Assembly (NCBI GenBank): GCA_002309475.1
Contig: DBXJ01000065.1
Span: 1-17,532, forward strand
Length of the DNA: 17,532 bases
Direction of reading: 5' to 3'
Source of the DNA: Bacteroidales bacterium UBA1215
GTDB taxonomy: Bacteria > Bacteroidota > Bacteroidia > Bacteroidales > WCHB1-69
This document shows, piece by piece, positions 1-7,419 of this stretch. The translations under genes were made by a program, and so were the position numbers. The stretch's first letter is position 1. The number at the start of each line of letters is the position of its first letter. The notes beneath the pieces were generated by a model that saw only the letters and a program-made list of their open reading frames with translations, was not told where the DNA came from and ran no database searches.

Positions 1-659
1 TGAGAGAAGAAAGATATGAAAGAAGAAGCAGATCGGGTATTATAATAGTGATACTCATAGTGTTAGTAGCTCTTGTTGCCTTGTTTTGGGCTATGGGATG
101 GATACGTTGGGAGCAAGAGCCGGAGTCCAAGGCCGCTACGGAAGCAATTTCGGAATTGTCTTCCCCTTCCGACCAAACAGCCAATCCGCAAGATTTTGAA
201 GCCTTGCAAAAAGAAGTGGCACAGCTGCGAAAAGAAGTGGAGCAGCTTAAAAAAGGCAATGCCTCATCCGGCACCACAACATCTGCCAGCGCTCCGGCCG
301 CCAAGTCCGCTCCGGCAACAACATCCAATGCGGCAAACAATTCTAATGCACTTACATTGACCAACTATCATCACGATTTTTCTCAATATGATGCAACGGT
401 AGCTTTTACAAACAACACTAATCGTACCATTACCTCTTTCACAGGTCGTATGATTTACTACGATATGAATGGCAATATGTTGGATTATCAGGATTTTTCC
501 AAATCCATTAGCATAGACCCGGGTATGGTAAAAAATTTCACCTTGAAAGGTTATGGATATATGAATGATTATGCCTATTATAAGAGTCAAGCATCATATA
601 CTCATCCCAACCGCAAATACAAGGTGGAATTTGAATTAAAATCCTATAAATATAAATAA
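1..659 (+). CDS. Membrane-anchored coiled-coil protein, 5' end at or beyond window edge
   Basis: I do not recognise a named family. The frame is open to the left edge. A GTG at 48 could start a 203-residue protein, but it falls inside the membrane helix, so I reject it as the start. Bases 1-2 are 'tg' in this frame, so an ATG whose A lies just outside the window would give a basic N-terminus (REERYERRSRSG) before the helix. The layout is a short cytoplasmic basic tail, one transmembrane segment (about 39-107), a heptad-like coiled coil (192-258, EALQKEVAQLRKEVEQL), a Ser/Thr/Ala/Pro-rich linker (about 262-345) and a C-terminal beta-rich domain rich in Tyr and Asn (about 348-656) that resembles FxLYD-type domains. 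The C-terminal domain is probably periplasmic. The next gene starts 6 bp downstream, so the two are probably co-transcribed. Function unknown. Confidence 0.75.
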   Translation, partial: REERYERRSRSGIIIVILIVLVALVALFWAMGWIRWEQEPESKAATEAISELSSPSDQTANPQDFEALQKEVAQLRKEVEQLKKGNASSGTTTSASAPAAKSAPATTSNAANNSNALTLTNYHHDFSQYDATVAFTNNTNRTITSFTGRMIYYDMNGNMLDYQDFSKSISIDPGMVKNFTLKGYGYMNDYAYYKSQASYTHPNRKYKVEFELKSYKYK

Positions 660-665
660 CGAATA

Positions 666-902
666 ATGGACATGTTATCTATTGCACATATTGTTATAGA
701 CCCGAAGGTGGCGGAGGCACTGCTGTATCTTTTTTCAGTGGTAGCTACCTTGGCGTTAATCTATTTGATACGCATACATATAGCCTACAAAATGGCCAAA
801 AACCGTCACCGCGACCCGCTCGGCTGGGTGTTGTTGTCGCTTTTTGTGTCCGCCTTGCTGACATGGATTATTCTCCTTATAGCAGGAGATGCCAAAAAAT
901 AA
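666..902 (+). CDS. Small two-helix membrane protein, unknown function
   Basis: This is a 78-residue protein with two hydrophobic helices (about residues 15-37 and 50-72). They are separated by a positively charged loop, YKMAKNRHRDPLGW, which would lie in the cytoplasm by the positive-inside rule. The 'AKNRxRDPxGWxxLSL' pattern occurs in short uncharacterised membrane proteins of Bacteroidota and other bacteria; that similarity is from memory. ATG 666 is six bases after the previous stop, indicating an operon with the coiled-coil protein; a second ATG two codons later (672) is possible. The C-terminus (GDAKK) is short and hydrophilic. There are no catalytic motifs. It might be an accessory subunit of the upstream membrane protein, but nothing in the sequence shows that. 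Confidence 0.7.
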   Translation: MDMLSIAHIVIDPKVAEALLYLFSVVATLALIYLIRIHIAYKMAKNRHRDPLGWVLLSLFVSALLTWIILLIAGDAKK

Positions 903-958
903 ATCCTATATCGGCAAATATTTTTAATGTTGAGAGGATAGGCAATCATTAATTTATG

Positions 959-966
959 TACCTTTG
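959..966 (+). promoter_or_regulatory. Bacteroidota -7 promoter box TACCTTTG
   Basis: TACCTTTG matches the Bacteroidota sigma-A -7 consensus TAnnTTTG exactly. It lies in the 108-bp gap before the lipoprotein gene, about 44 bases upstream of its ATG (1011). The nearest upstream TTG (930-932) is 26 bases away, longer than the usual spacing of about 20 for a -33 element, so only the -7 half is convincing. Confidence 0.5.
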
Positions 967-1010
967 CAAATTCAAAGAAATATAATTGTCAACAAAAAAA
1001 TATAGCAAAT

Positions 1011-1928
1011 ATGAAAAAAATTATCATCATCACTTTCGCCGCCCTGTTGTGTGTGGCATGCGGCAACAAAGAAAAACAACTGAAAGAACGTGCCGCCGAA
1101 TTGTGCCGGTACATTCCTGACCACGAATTGTTGGAAAAGTCGAAAGACTACATGACGGAAGATTTTTATTCCGTTTTGGACACCATGTTTCATTATCTGC
1201 CGGAGTTTGAAGCCATGGATCACGAGTGGCTGTATTATTTCGTAACCGGCAATGGCGGAACAATTGCCGATTATGAGGTGGCAGGTGTGGAGCAAACCGA
1301 TGACAGCCATGCCGTGGCAACTATCAAGGTACGCCAAAAATGGGAAGACGGTTCCTTTGATGAAACAACCGACGTTGAGGAACATCAACTCTATATGGAG
1401 AAGGTGAACGGACAATGGCTTATATCAGATTTCGACGGACATAAGGCCGACTGCATTCGTCATATTGCCATCAACAAGGAAGAGCAGCTTGTGCGACAAG
1501 CCATTAGCGACTATTTAGTAAAAGAAATAGGTGAGCAATATCAAAAAGGGGAGGTATGTATTCCTGTATTAATGATGGTGCATGAAGAAGACGAACTTTT
1601 TATGGGCGACTTTTGGGTGTTGTGGTATCAGCAAACCGGTGACACCTTGAAGTGTGTTTCCGGCGGCAACCACTCCGGCTTGATGACATTGAACAAACAA
1701 GATGGAAAATATACGGTAACTTCGTTTGAGCAAACCGAAGACGGTGCCGGCAACGAAGCCAGCGCCAAACGTATTTTCGGCACTTATTTCGACATCTATC
1801 AAAATATCCACGCCAGCGAATCCGTTCGCGAGGCTGTCCGCAAGGAGCAAATGAAGGAATATGTCCGTCAACACAATCTCAACGTACATTATTATCAAGA
1901 CTTTGGCTGGGAGGCAGTAGCTTTCTAA
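1011..1928 (+). CDS. Two-domain lipoprotein, unknown function
   Basis: This is a 305-residue protein with a lipoprotein signal peptide (MKK, hydrophobic run, then CVAC) and probable lipidation at Cys17. It should be anchored in the outer or inner membrane facing the periplasm, or surface exposed. Residues about 20-150 resemble NTF2-like/DUF3828-type domains: a helical start, then YYFVTGNGG, AVATIKV and the late-strand motif GQWLISDFD (134-142). Residues about 155-305 form a second domain with FWVLWYQQ, GNHSGLMTL and the ending YYQDFGW; I associate this with uncharacterised Bacteroidales proteins from memory only. A promoter box lies upstream and the ogt gene follows after 28 bp. No enzymatic motif is visible. 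ATG 1011 is preferred because it gives a complete signal peptide. Confidence 0.8.
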   Translation: MKKIIIITFAALLCVACGNKEKQLKERAAELCRYIPDHELLEKSKDYMTEDFYSVLDTMFHYLPEFEAMDHEWLYYFVTGNGGTIADYEVAGVEQTDDSHAVATIKVRQKWEDGSFDETTDVEEHQLYMEKVNGQWLISDFDGHKADCIRHIAINKEEQLVRQAISDYLVKEIGEQYQKGEVCIPVLMMVHEEDELFMGDFWVLWYQQTGDTLKCVSGGNHSGLMTLNKQDGKYTVTSFEQTEDGAGNEASAKRIFGTYFDIYQNIHASESVREAVRKEQMKEYVRQHNLNVHYYQDFGWEAVAF

Positions 1929-1956
1929 AAGGACGCTCGCTTTCTATCTGGCACGG

Positions 1957-2439
1957 ATGAAAACAACTTTGAAGAGCCAAGATGTGCGTTTTTCTGTCTG
2001 CTATCGGTCTCCGCTCGGTACTATCTTGCTGACAGGAACTGAACAGGCATTGACGCATTTGCGTTTTATAGACGAATCTACCGCTATATCTTCCGCCAAA
2101 CTTCCTCCTGCTTTGGAGCAGACAATTCGTTGGCTTGACCTTTATTTCAACGGTCAACAACCTGATTTTCTGCCGCCTTTGCACTTGCAAGGGACTCCTT
2201 TTCAACAAAGAGTATGGCGGGAACTACTGAAAATTACTTACGGAAAAACACTTACTTATGGCAGCTTGGCACAGCGTGTCGGCTGTCGTTCGGCACAAGC
2301 GGTCGGTCAAGCCCTGCATCGCAATCCCATTGCCATTATAGTGCCTTGTCATCGTGTTGTCGGAGCCGGCGGAGCACTCACCGGTTATGCCTATGGTTTG
2401 CCACGCAAACAAAGCTTATTAGACATGGAACGCTTGTAG
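1957..2439 (+). CDS. ogt: Methylated-DNA-protein-cysteine methyltransferase
   Basis: This suicide repair protein transfers an alkyl group from O6-alkylguanine (and O4-alkylthymine) to its own cysteine, acting in the cytoplasm. It has 160 residues, typical for Ogt/MGMT. The catalytic motif PCHRV is at 130-134 with acceptor Cys131. The upstream helix-turn-helix region (about 95-125) includes Tyr101 and the Asn-hinge motif RNP (122-124), and the C-terminal GALTGYAYGLPRKQSLL segment is typical. The residue aligning with the DNA-flipping arginine finger (Arg in RAVG of E. coli Ogt and human MGMT) is Gln114 in SAQAVG. As I recall, this variant occurs in a branch of bacterial homologues, so activity is still expected. 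There is no Ada-type N-terminal domain. The gene follows the lipoprotein by 28 bp with no visible promoter of its own. Confidence 0.93.
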   Translation: MKTTLKSQDVRFSVCYRSPLGTILLTGTEQALTHLRFIDESTAISSAKLPPALEQTIRWLDLYFNGQQPDFLPPLHLQGTPFQQRVWRELLKITYGKTLTYGSLAQRVGCRSAQAVGQALHRNPIAIIVPCHRVVGAGGALTGYAYGLPRKQSLLDMERL

Positions 2440-2495
2440 GTATAGGACGATAAAAAATTGTTGATGATAATGAATAAATTGTCATGAAAAAATTA

Positions 2496-2503
2496 TATCT
2501 TTG
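2496..2503 (+). promoter_or_regulatory. Bacteroidota -7 promoter box TATCTTTG before ffh
   Basis: TATCTTTG is an exact TAnnTTTG match, 29 bases upstream of the ffh ATG, in a 93-bp AT-rich gap. TTG candidates for the -33 element lie 14 bases (2479-2481) and 32 bases (2461-2463) upstream of the box. Neither has ideal spacing. It probably drives ffh-folD and perhaps the DUF2147-like gene. Confidence 0.55.
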
Positions 2504-2532
2504 CAATTTATTTTATTGAGAAAAATTTTTTT

Positions 2533-3864
2533 ATGTTTCAATCACTGACAGACAATCTAGAAAGAGCGTTCAAAGTCCTGAAAGGACAAGGACGGATAAC
2601 AGAAATAAATGTAGCCGAAACCATGAAGGCAGTGCGGAAAGCATTGCTGGATGCCGATGTCAGCTACAAAATTGCCAAAGAACTCACCGACACCATCAAG
2701 CAGAAAGCTTTGGGACAGCATGTCCTCACGGCCGTGTCGCCGGGTCAGTTGATGGTAAAAATTGTCCATGACGAATTGACGACATTGATGGGCAGCGAGC
2801 ATGCCGCATTGAATATAAAAGCCAATCCGAGCATTATCTTGATGGCAGGTTTGCAGGGTTCCGGTAAAACCACCCACAGTGCCAAATTGGCACATTATTT
2901 AAAGACCAAAAAGCAGAAAAAAGTCTTGTTGGTGGCCGGAGACGTTTATCGTCCTGCTGCTATAGAACAATTGAAGGTGCTTGGAGGGCAAATTCAAGTG
3001 GATGTCTTCACCGAAGAAGGCAACCAAAAGCCGGTTGACTTGGCAAAAAAGGGCGTCGCCTATGCCAAAGAATACGGCTATACCGCTGTTATTATCGATA
3101 CTGCCGGTCGTTTGGCGGTAGATGAAGAAATGATGAACGAAATCGGCAACATCAAAGATGCTGTCCAACCGCACGAAATACTCTTTGTAGTGGATGCCAT
3201 GACAGGTCAGGATGCCGTCAATACCGCCAAAGCCTTCAACGACAAATTGAATTTTGACGGAGTTATACTTACCAAGTTGGATGGTGACACCCGTGGCGGT
3301 GCCGCATTGACAATTCGCTATGTGGTGCAAAAGCCTATCAAATTTATCGGTATCGGCGAAAAAATAGAAGACTTGGACGAATTCTATCCTTCCAGAATGG
3401 CAGATAGAATTTTGGGCATGGGCGATATAGTCGGCTTTGTGGAAAAAGCCCAAGAGCAATACGATGAGGAAGAAGCCCGTAAACTGCAGAAAAAATTGGC
3501 AAAAAATCAATTTAATTTCAACGATTTCTACAACCAGTTGCAGCAGATAAAGAAAATGGGTAATATGAAAAATCTAATGGGCATGTTGCCGGGCATGGGC
3601 AAAATGGCCGACAACATGGATATAGACGAAAATGCTTTCAAAAGCATAGAGGCTATCATCAATTCCATGACACCTTACGAAAAAGAGCATCCTGAAGTCC
3701 TCAACGGAAGCCGTCGTAAGCGTATTGCCGAAGGCAGCGGCACCTCCATTCAGGAAGTCAATCGCTTGTTGAAGCAGTTTGAAGGCACCCGCAAGGTGAT
3801 GAAAATGGTGGCAACGGGCGGAGGCAGACAACTGATGCAAAATATGAAAAACAATTTGAGATAA
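2533..3864 (+). CDS. ffh: Signal recognition particle protein Ffh (SRP54 GTPase)
   Basis: Ffh binds 4.5S RNA and hydrophobic signal sequences on ribosomes and docks with FtsY to deliver nascent membrane and exported proteins to SecYEG. At 443 residues it has normal full length. The helical N domain covers about 1-95. The G domain carries the P-loop GLQGSGKT (106-113), DTAGR (189-193) and TKLDGDTRGG (247-256). The methionine-rich M domain covers about 300-443 and includes GSGTSIQEVNRLLKQF (401-416), which contributes to RNA binding. All GTPase motifs look intact; His115 stands where a third Thr is common after the P-loop. A -7 box lies 29 bases upstream of ATG 2533. folD follows after 9 bp, an adjacency I recall from other Bacteroidales. 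Confidence 0.97.
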   Translation: MFQSLTDNLERAFKVLKGQGRITEINVAETMKAVRKALLDADVSYKIAKELTDTIKQKALGQHVLTAVSPGQLMVKIVHDELTTLMGSEHAALNIKANPSIILMAGLQGSGKTTHSAKLAHYLKTKKQKKVLLVAGDVYRPAAIEQLKVLGGQIQVDVFTEEGNQKPVDLAKKGVAYAKEYGYTAVIIDTAGRLAVDEEMMNEIGNIKDAVQPHEILFVVDAMTGQDAVNTAKAFNDKLNFDGVILTKLDGDTRGGAALTIRYVVQKPIKFIGIGEKIEDLDEFYPSRMADRILGMGDIVGFVEKAQEQYDEEEARKLQKKLAKNQFNFNDFYNQLQQIKKMGNMKNLMGMLPGMGKMADNMDIDENAFKSIEAIINSMTPYEKEHPEVLNGSRRKRIAEGSGTSIQEVNRLLKQFEGTRKVMKMVATGGGRQLMQNMKNNLR

Positions 3865-3873
3865 ATATAGACT

Positions 3874-4755
3874 ATGAATATAATAGACGGTAAACTAATT
3901 GCAAATCAAATCAAGGCGGAATTGGCAGCCGAAGTGCAACAACTTCGCAGCCAGGCAGGTCGTACTCCGCATTTGGCAGCTATTTTGGTCGGCAACGACC
4001 CCGCCAGCGAAACCTATGTGGCCAACAAAGAAAAATCTTGTGCCGAAATCGGCATCTGCTCTTCGGTGTATAAACTGCCGGAAAATATTTCCGAAAGCGA
4101 GTTGATAAAAACCATAGAATTCATTAACCAAGACGACGAAATAGACGGTTTGATAGTGCAGTTGCCCTTGCCGAAACAAATCGATGTCAACAAGGTGATT
4201 GCCACCATCGACCCGCGAAAAGATGTAGACGGATTTCATCCTGTCAATGTCGGCAAAATGGTGTTAGGACAAGCATCCTATCTGCCGGCAACACCTATGG
4301 GCATACAATTGCTGTTGGAGCGTTCCAATGTGGAAACTGTCGGCAAACATTGTGTAGTACTCGGCAGAAGCAATATAGTGGGTACGCCCGCCGCCATTCT
4401 CTTGTCAAGAAATCAAGCTCATGCCAATTGTACGGTAACACTTTGCCATAGCAAGACTGCCAATTTGAAAGAAATTTGCCGTCAGGCGGATATCTTGGTG
4501 GCAGCCATCGGTCAATGCGAGATGATAACAGCCGACTATGTAAAAGACGGTGCCACGGTGATAGATGTGGGCATACACAGAGTGCCCGATGCCACTAAAA
4601 AATCCGGCTTCAGACTCGCCGGAGACGTAAAATACGACGAGGTGGCACCAAAATGCGAGTTTGTCACTCCCGTGCCCGGCGGCGTAGGACCTATGACCAT
4701 TGTGGGCTTGCTCATCAATACTTTGAAGGCTTTTAAAAAAGAAATTTATCAATAA
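3874..4755 (+). CDS. folD: Bifunctional methylenetetrahydrofolate dehydrogenase/cyclohydrolase
   Basis: FolD interconverts 5,10-methylene-THF and 10-formyl-THF through NADP-dependent dehydrogenation and hydrolysis of methenyl-THF, feeding purine and formyl-Met synthesis in the cytoplasm. At 293 residues it has the usual length. The catalytic segment YVANKEKSC holds Tyr48 and Lys52, matching Tyr50/Lys54 of E. coli FolD. DGLIVQLPLP (91-100) contains Gln96 and KDVDGFHP (116-123) contains Asp119. The nucleotide-binding part has GRSNIVGTP (164-172), CHSKT (191-195) and DVGIH (231-235), and the family signature TPVPGGVGPMT is at 265-275. All key residues are present, so both activities are expected. 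It sits 9 bp after ffh and 10 bp before the next gene, consistent with one transcript. Confidence 0.97.
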   Translation: MNIIDGKLIANQIKAELAAEVQQLRSQAGRTPHLAAILVGNDPASETYVANKEKSCAEIGICSSVYKLPENISESELIKTIEFINQDDEIDGLIVQLPLPKQIDVNKVIATIDPRKDVDGFHPVNVGKMVLGQASYLPATPMGIQLLLERSNVETVGKHCVVLGRSNIVGTPAAILLSRNQAHANCTVTLCHSKTANLKEICRQADILVAAIGQCEMITADYVKDGATVIDVGIHRVPDATKKSGFRLAGDVKYDEVAPKCEFVTPVPGGVGPMTIVGLLINTLKAFKKEIYQ

Positions 4756-4765
4756 AGGAAAGAAA

Positions 4766-5188
4766 ATGCGGTTTAATTTCATATTGGTGATATTGTTTTT
4801 CATGCTGAAGAGTTCCTTTGCGCAAGTGGGCGACGACATATTGGGCAAATACAAACTGATAGATGAAAAATTGGAAAAAGCCGGCAAAGAAATGTTTATG
4901 ACTTTTACCAAAAACGTAAAAGGAGAATACGAAGGCAGAATGGCAGTGCCCAAAGGTGCCGACAGCGAATCGGCCAAAGACGGCAAAGTGGCCACTTTGA
5001 TAACCATTACCAAATTGGTATTCGACAAAAAGACCAAAGAATGGGTCAACGGAGAAATTCGCAGTGATGCACGAGACAGGTCTATCAAAGTGAAAATTTC
5101 CAAAACCGGCCCGGGTAAATACCAAGCCCGCTGCTATATCGGGTTGCCGGCCTTCGGGAAAACCATTTATTGGGAAAGAGCAAACTAA
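4766..5188 (+). CDS. Secreted DUF2147-like protein
   Basis: This is a 140-residue exported protein. It has an N-terminal signal peptide (MRFNFILVILFFMLKSSFA) with likely cleavage before Gln20. The mature part resembles DUF2147: a start like 'DDILGKYKLID', a central strand region with TKEWVNGEIR, then YQARCYIGLPAFGKTIYWERAN at the end, matching the usual 'GyiGl..lGrt..W.R' finish of the family. The central part is less typical, so the family call is moderately sure. DUF2147 proteins are periplasmic or surface beta-barrel-like domains without a settled function. The gene follows folD by 10 bp with a weak purine-rich AGGAA (4756-4760) before the ATG, so it appears to ride on the ffh-folD transcript although its product goes to the envelope. 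Confidence 0.8.
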   Translation: MRFNFILVILFFMLKSSFAQVGDDILGKYKLIDEKLEKAGKEMFMTFTKNVKGEYEGRMAVPKGADSESAKDGKVATLITITKLVFDKKTKEWVNGEIRSDARDRSIKVKISKTGPGKYQARCYIGLPAFGKTIYWERAN

Positions 5189-5247
5189 AAAAGAAAATAT
5201 TTCGTTAAAAATAGAATAATCGAGTAGAAATTTAAAAAAGATAAACT

Positions 5248-6480
5248 ATGAATAAGGACAAAATTTTTAAAGGCAAAACAGTAGCAATATTGTCAGGCGG
5301 AGGCGATACTCCCGCCATTAACTCCAGTATAGAAAACATCCGCAACCGTGCTTTGATACTCGGTTTCAAAGTCTATGGTATTCGCCAAGGCTGGAAAGGC
5401 TTGTTGGGAGAAGGCGATATGGTCGATTTGACCAACCAACCCTACAATGGCATTTATGGTGGAACGGCTTTATGTTCCAGCCGTACCAATCCCTTCCCGT
5501 CGGAAAAAAATCCGGAAGACAGAGTACCTCAAATTATCGAAAATCTGAAAAGATACAAGATAGATGTTTTAATCACTATCGGTGGTGACGATACCAATGG
5601 TGCCGCCAAACGTTTGTACGAAAGATGCGGCATTCCGGTGATAGGTTTCCCGAAAACTATCGACAATGATTTAAGAACCAGAACCATGCACTATTATCAA
5701 GGCAAAGCCATTGAAGCAGTGCTATGTCCGGGCTATCCTTCTGCCGCTAAACGGGTAAGCGAAATGGCTCGTCATTTGCGTTCTACCAACGAATCACACC
5801 AAAGAATTATGGTATTGGAAGTGATGGGACGCGATGCCGGCTGGCTGACAGGAAGTGCTATCTTCGGTGGTGCAGAATTGGCATTGGTACCTGAATATGA
5901 AATGACCAGTGAAAGAAAAGAAAGATTTTTTGAGCAGGTGAAATTGCTTTACAAAGAAAAGAAAAATCTTGTTATAGCCGTTTCGGAAGGCGTGCGTTGG
6001 TGGGACGACAATGCCCAACAATTAGGCATGGTGTATGCAAGCAGTGAAAAAGACGAATACGGACATCCTCGTTTCGGCGGCATCAGCGGCGTGATAGCAT
6101 CAGAAATTACCAATCGTTTGGGAATTTCCGCCCGTTCTCAAATATCGGGTTATTATCCGAGATCGGGCTATTGCTGCGAATACGACCGTTTGCTCACTTC
6201 CACTTTGGCAGACAAAGTATTGGATTTGTTGATCAGAGAAGATTACGGCAAAATGCCGGTGATGACCAAGATAGTGCCTATCGATCAATTGGAAGAATAC
6301 AATACCGATACAATAGATATGGGATCTATCGGCAACCGTCCTTTGCAAAATGCTTATTACAACACTGACGAATTTACTTTTACAGATGTCTATGTAGATT
6401 TCTTGAAAAACATATTGGGAAATCCGTATTTGCCGGAGTTCGGTTACAAATTTGAGAAAGTAAATCCCGACTTGTTATAG
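5248..6480 (+). CDS. pfp: Phosphofructokinase, predicted pyrophosphate-dependent
   Basis: It phosphorylates fructose 6-phosphate to fructose 1,6-bisphosphate in glycolysis, in the cytoplasm. The 410-residue length fits the longer PFK subgroup rather than the 320-residue E. coli PfkA type. Motifs: the N-terminal phosphate loop LSGGGDTPAIN (15-25), GGTALCSSRTNPF (71-83), GGDDTNGA (112-119), the catalytic PKTIDND (135-141, Asp139 as base) and MGRDAGW (193-199). Two positions separate donors in this family. ATP enzymes have Gly in GGDGS and Gly in PGTIDND; here they are Asp115 and Lys136, the pair known to specify PPi and block the ATP site. PPi use would make the step reversible. The gene starts 59 bp after the DUF2147-like gene, and I see no clear promoter box in that gap. 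Only biochemistry would settle the donor. Confidence 0.93.
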   Translation: MNKDKIFKGKTVAILSGGGDTPAINSSIENIRNRALILGFKVYGIRQGWKGLLGEGDMVDLTNQPYNGIYGGTALCSSRTNPFPSEKNPEDRVPQIIENLKRYKIDVLITIGGDDTNGAAKRLYERCGIPVIGFPKTIDNDLRTRTMHYYQGKAIEAVLCPGYPSAAKRVSEMARHLRSTNESHQRIMVLEVMGRDAGWLTGSAIFGGAELALVPEYEMTSERKERFFEQVKLLYKEKKNLVIAVSEGVRWWDDNAQQLGMVYASSEKDEYGHPRFGGISGVIASEITNRLGISARSQISGYYPRSGYCCEYDRLLTSTLADKVLDLLIREDYGKMPVMTKIVPIDQLEEYNTDTIDMGSIGNRPLQNAYYNTDEFTFTDVYVDFLKNILGNPYLPEFGYKFEKVNPDLL

Positions 6481-6531
6481 GTTTGGTATCTTTTTTGCAA
6501 GAATATAAAAAAGAATCAAAAACAAAAGAAA

Positions 6532-6939
6532 ATGAGAAAAATATTGTTGACTATAGTCAGTATGGTGATAGTGGTGGTTGCCCTTGGTCAGTCAAAGACA
6601 ACTGCCACTTCGGCACAATCGTCCGACAAAGCATATATGTCGTTGGCAACCAACGAAGTAAATTTCAAAGAAATTGCCAAAGGTGATTCCAAAACCATGG
6701 AAGTAAAATTCACCAACACCGGCAAGCGTACCTTAGCCATATACGAAGTATATACCAATTGCGGATGTACAACTATCGACTGGCCGGAAGAACCATTTGC
6801 CCCGGGCAAATCGGGTGTGTTGAAAATTACTTATAATGCTACCGAAGAAGGTCCTTTCAAAAAGACTATAGCCATCTATTCCAACGCATCCAATAAGCAG
6901 GAAACTATCAAAATTGAAGGTATAGTAATAGAAAAATAA
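6532..6939 (+). CDS. Exported DUF1573 protein, first of a tandem pair
   Basis: This 135-residue protein has a signal peptide (MRKILLTIVSMVIVVVALG, cleavage near residue 19-20) and a single DUF1573 domain (about 37-135). DUF1573 is an immunoglobulin-like/ASH-type beta sandwich common in Bacteroidota envelopes, with no firm biochemical role. The family hallmark is visible: VKFTNTGKRTL (58-68), the CxC centre NCGCTTIDWP (76-85) with Cys77 and Cys79, then PGKSGVLKITYNA (91-103). The paired cysteines could form a disulfide or bind metal in the periplasm; that is inference. It begins 51 bp after the PFK gene and ends 13 bp before its paralogue. ATG 6532 gives a complete signal peptide. Confidence 0.9.
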   Translation: MRKILLTIVSMVIVVVALGQSKTTATSAQSSDKAYMSLATNEVNFKEIAKGDSKTMEVKFTNTGKRTLAIYEVYTNCGCTTIDWPEEPFAPGKSGVLKITYNATEEGPFKKTIAIYSNASNKQETIKIEGIVIEK

Positions 6940-6941
6940 AA

Positions 6942-6946
6942 AGGAG
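6942..6946 (+). promoter_or_regulatory. Shine-Dalgarno AGGAG before second DUF1573 gene
   Basis: AGGAG sits six bases before ATG 6953, in the 13-bp gap between the paralogues. A good Shine-Dalgarno is uncommon among the genes of this window, which mostly have only A-rich leaders. It fixes the start of the downstream gene. Confidence 0.55.
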
Positions 6947-6952
6947 ATAAAA

Positions 6953-7414
6953 ATGAAAAAATTATTGTCATTATTAGGAATTTGTTTGGTAATGGGTTTT
7001 TCTATGCAGACTTACGCACAAGAGGCTCCCGCTAAAACCAAAAAGAGCAAGGCTCCGGAAATAACATTTACCGCATTGGAATACGATTATGGTACTATCT
7101 TTGTCGGCGAAGACGGTACTTGTGAATTCAAATTCAAAAATACCGGCAAAGAGCCATTGGTATTGAGCAATGTATATTCAAGTTGCGGTTGTACTGTTCC
7201 TACATGGCCCAAAGAGGCTATTATGCCCGGCAAAACTGCCACTATCGGTGTGAAATACGATACCAAAAGAATAGGTGTCATCAACAAAAAAATAACAGTG
7301 ATTTCCAATGCAGAAGTCAATTCCAAAGTGGAATTGCATATCAAAGGAAATGTAAAACCGAAAGAAGAAGCAGAATACCCGGAGAAAACGAAAAGTCCCA
7401 TGCAAAATAAATAA
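6953..7414 (+). CDS. Exported DUF1573 protein, second of a tandem pair
   Basis: This 153-residue paralogue of the preceding gene has a signal peptide (MKKLLSLLGICLVMGFSMQTYA, cleavage near Gln23). A Lys/Ala/Pro-rich spacer (about 25-35) precedes the DUF1573 domain (about 36-135), and a charged Lys/Glu/Pro-rich C-terminal tail follows (136-153). The same landmarks align with the first copy without gaps near the core: FKFKNTGKEPL (59-69), SCGCTVPTWP (77-86) and PGKTATIGVKYD (92-103). The spacer and tail are absent from copy one, so the pair has diverged at the ends while keeping the CxC core. Expected location is the periplasm or cell surface. It is followed closely by the amidotransferase-like gene. 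Function unknown. Confidence 0.9.
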   Translation: MKKLLSLLGICLVMGFSMQTYAQEAPAKTKKSKAPEITFTALEYDYGTIFVGEDGTCEFKFKNTGKEPLVLSNVYSSCGCTVPTWPKEAIMPGKTATIGVKYDTKRIGVINKKITVISNAEVNSKVELHIKGNVKPKEEAEYPEKTKSPMQNK

Positions 7415-7419
7415 ATAGC

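Noticed and set aside
903..950. Possible terminator from CCTAT (905-909) and ATAGG near 938-942
   Set aside because: Only a 5-bp stem with a loop of nearly 30 bases and no following T-run; chance pairing in AT-rich sequence.
2899..3510. Minus-strand open frame of 203 codons inside ffh
   Set aside because: It lies fully antisense to an intact ffh whose motifs are certain; the translation is Phe/His/Cys-rich without domain features, as expected from a shadow frame.
4405..5103. Minus-strand open frame of 232 codons across folD and the DUF2147-like gene
   Set aside because: It spans two well-supported plus-strand genes, has no family resemblance and no promoter or leader signal on that strand.
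6487..6497. Promoter box TATCTTTTTTG between the PFK and first DUF1573 genes
   Set aside because: It has six T's instead of three, so it does not match TAnnTTTG, and no spaced TTG precedes it; a weak promoter cannot be excluded.
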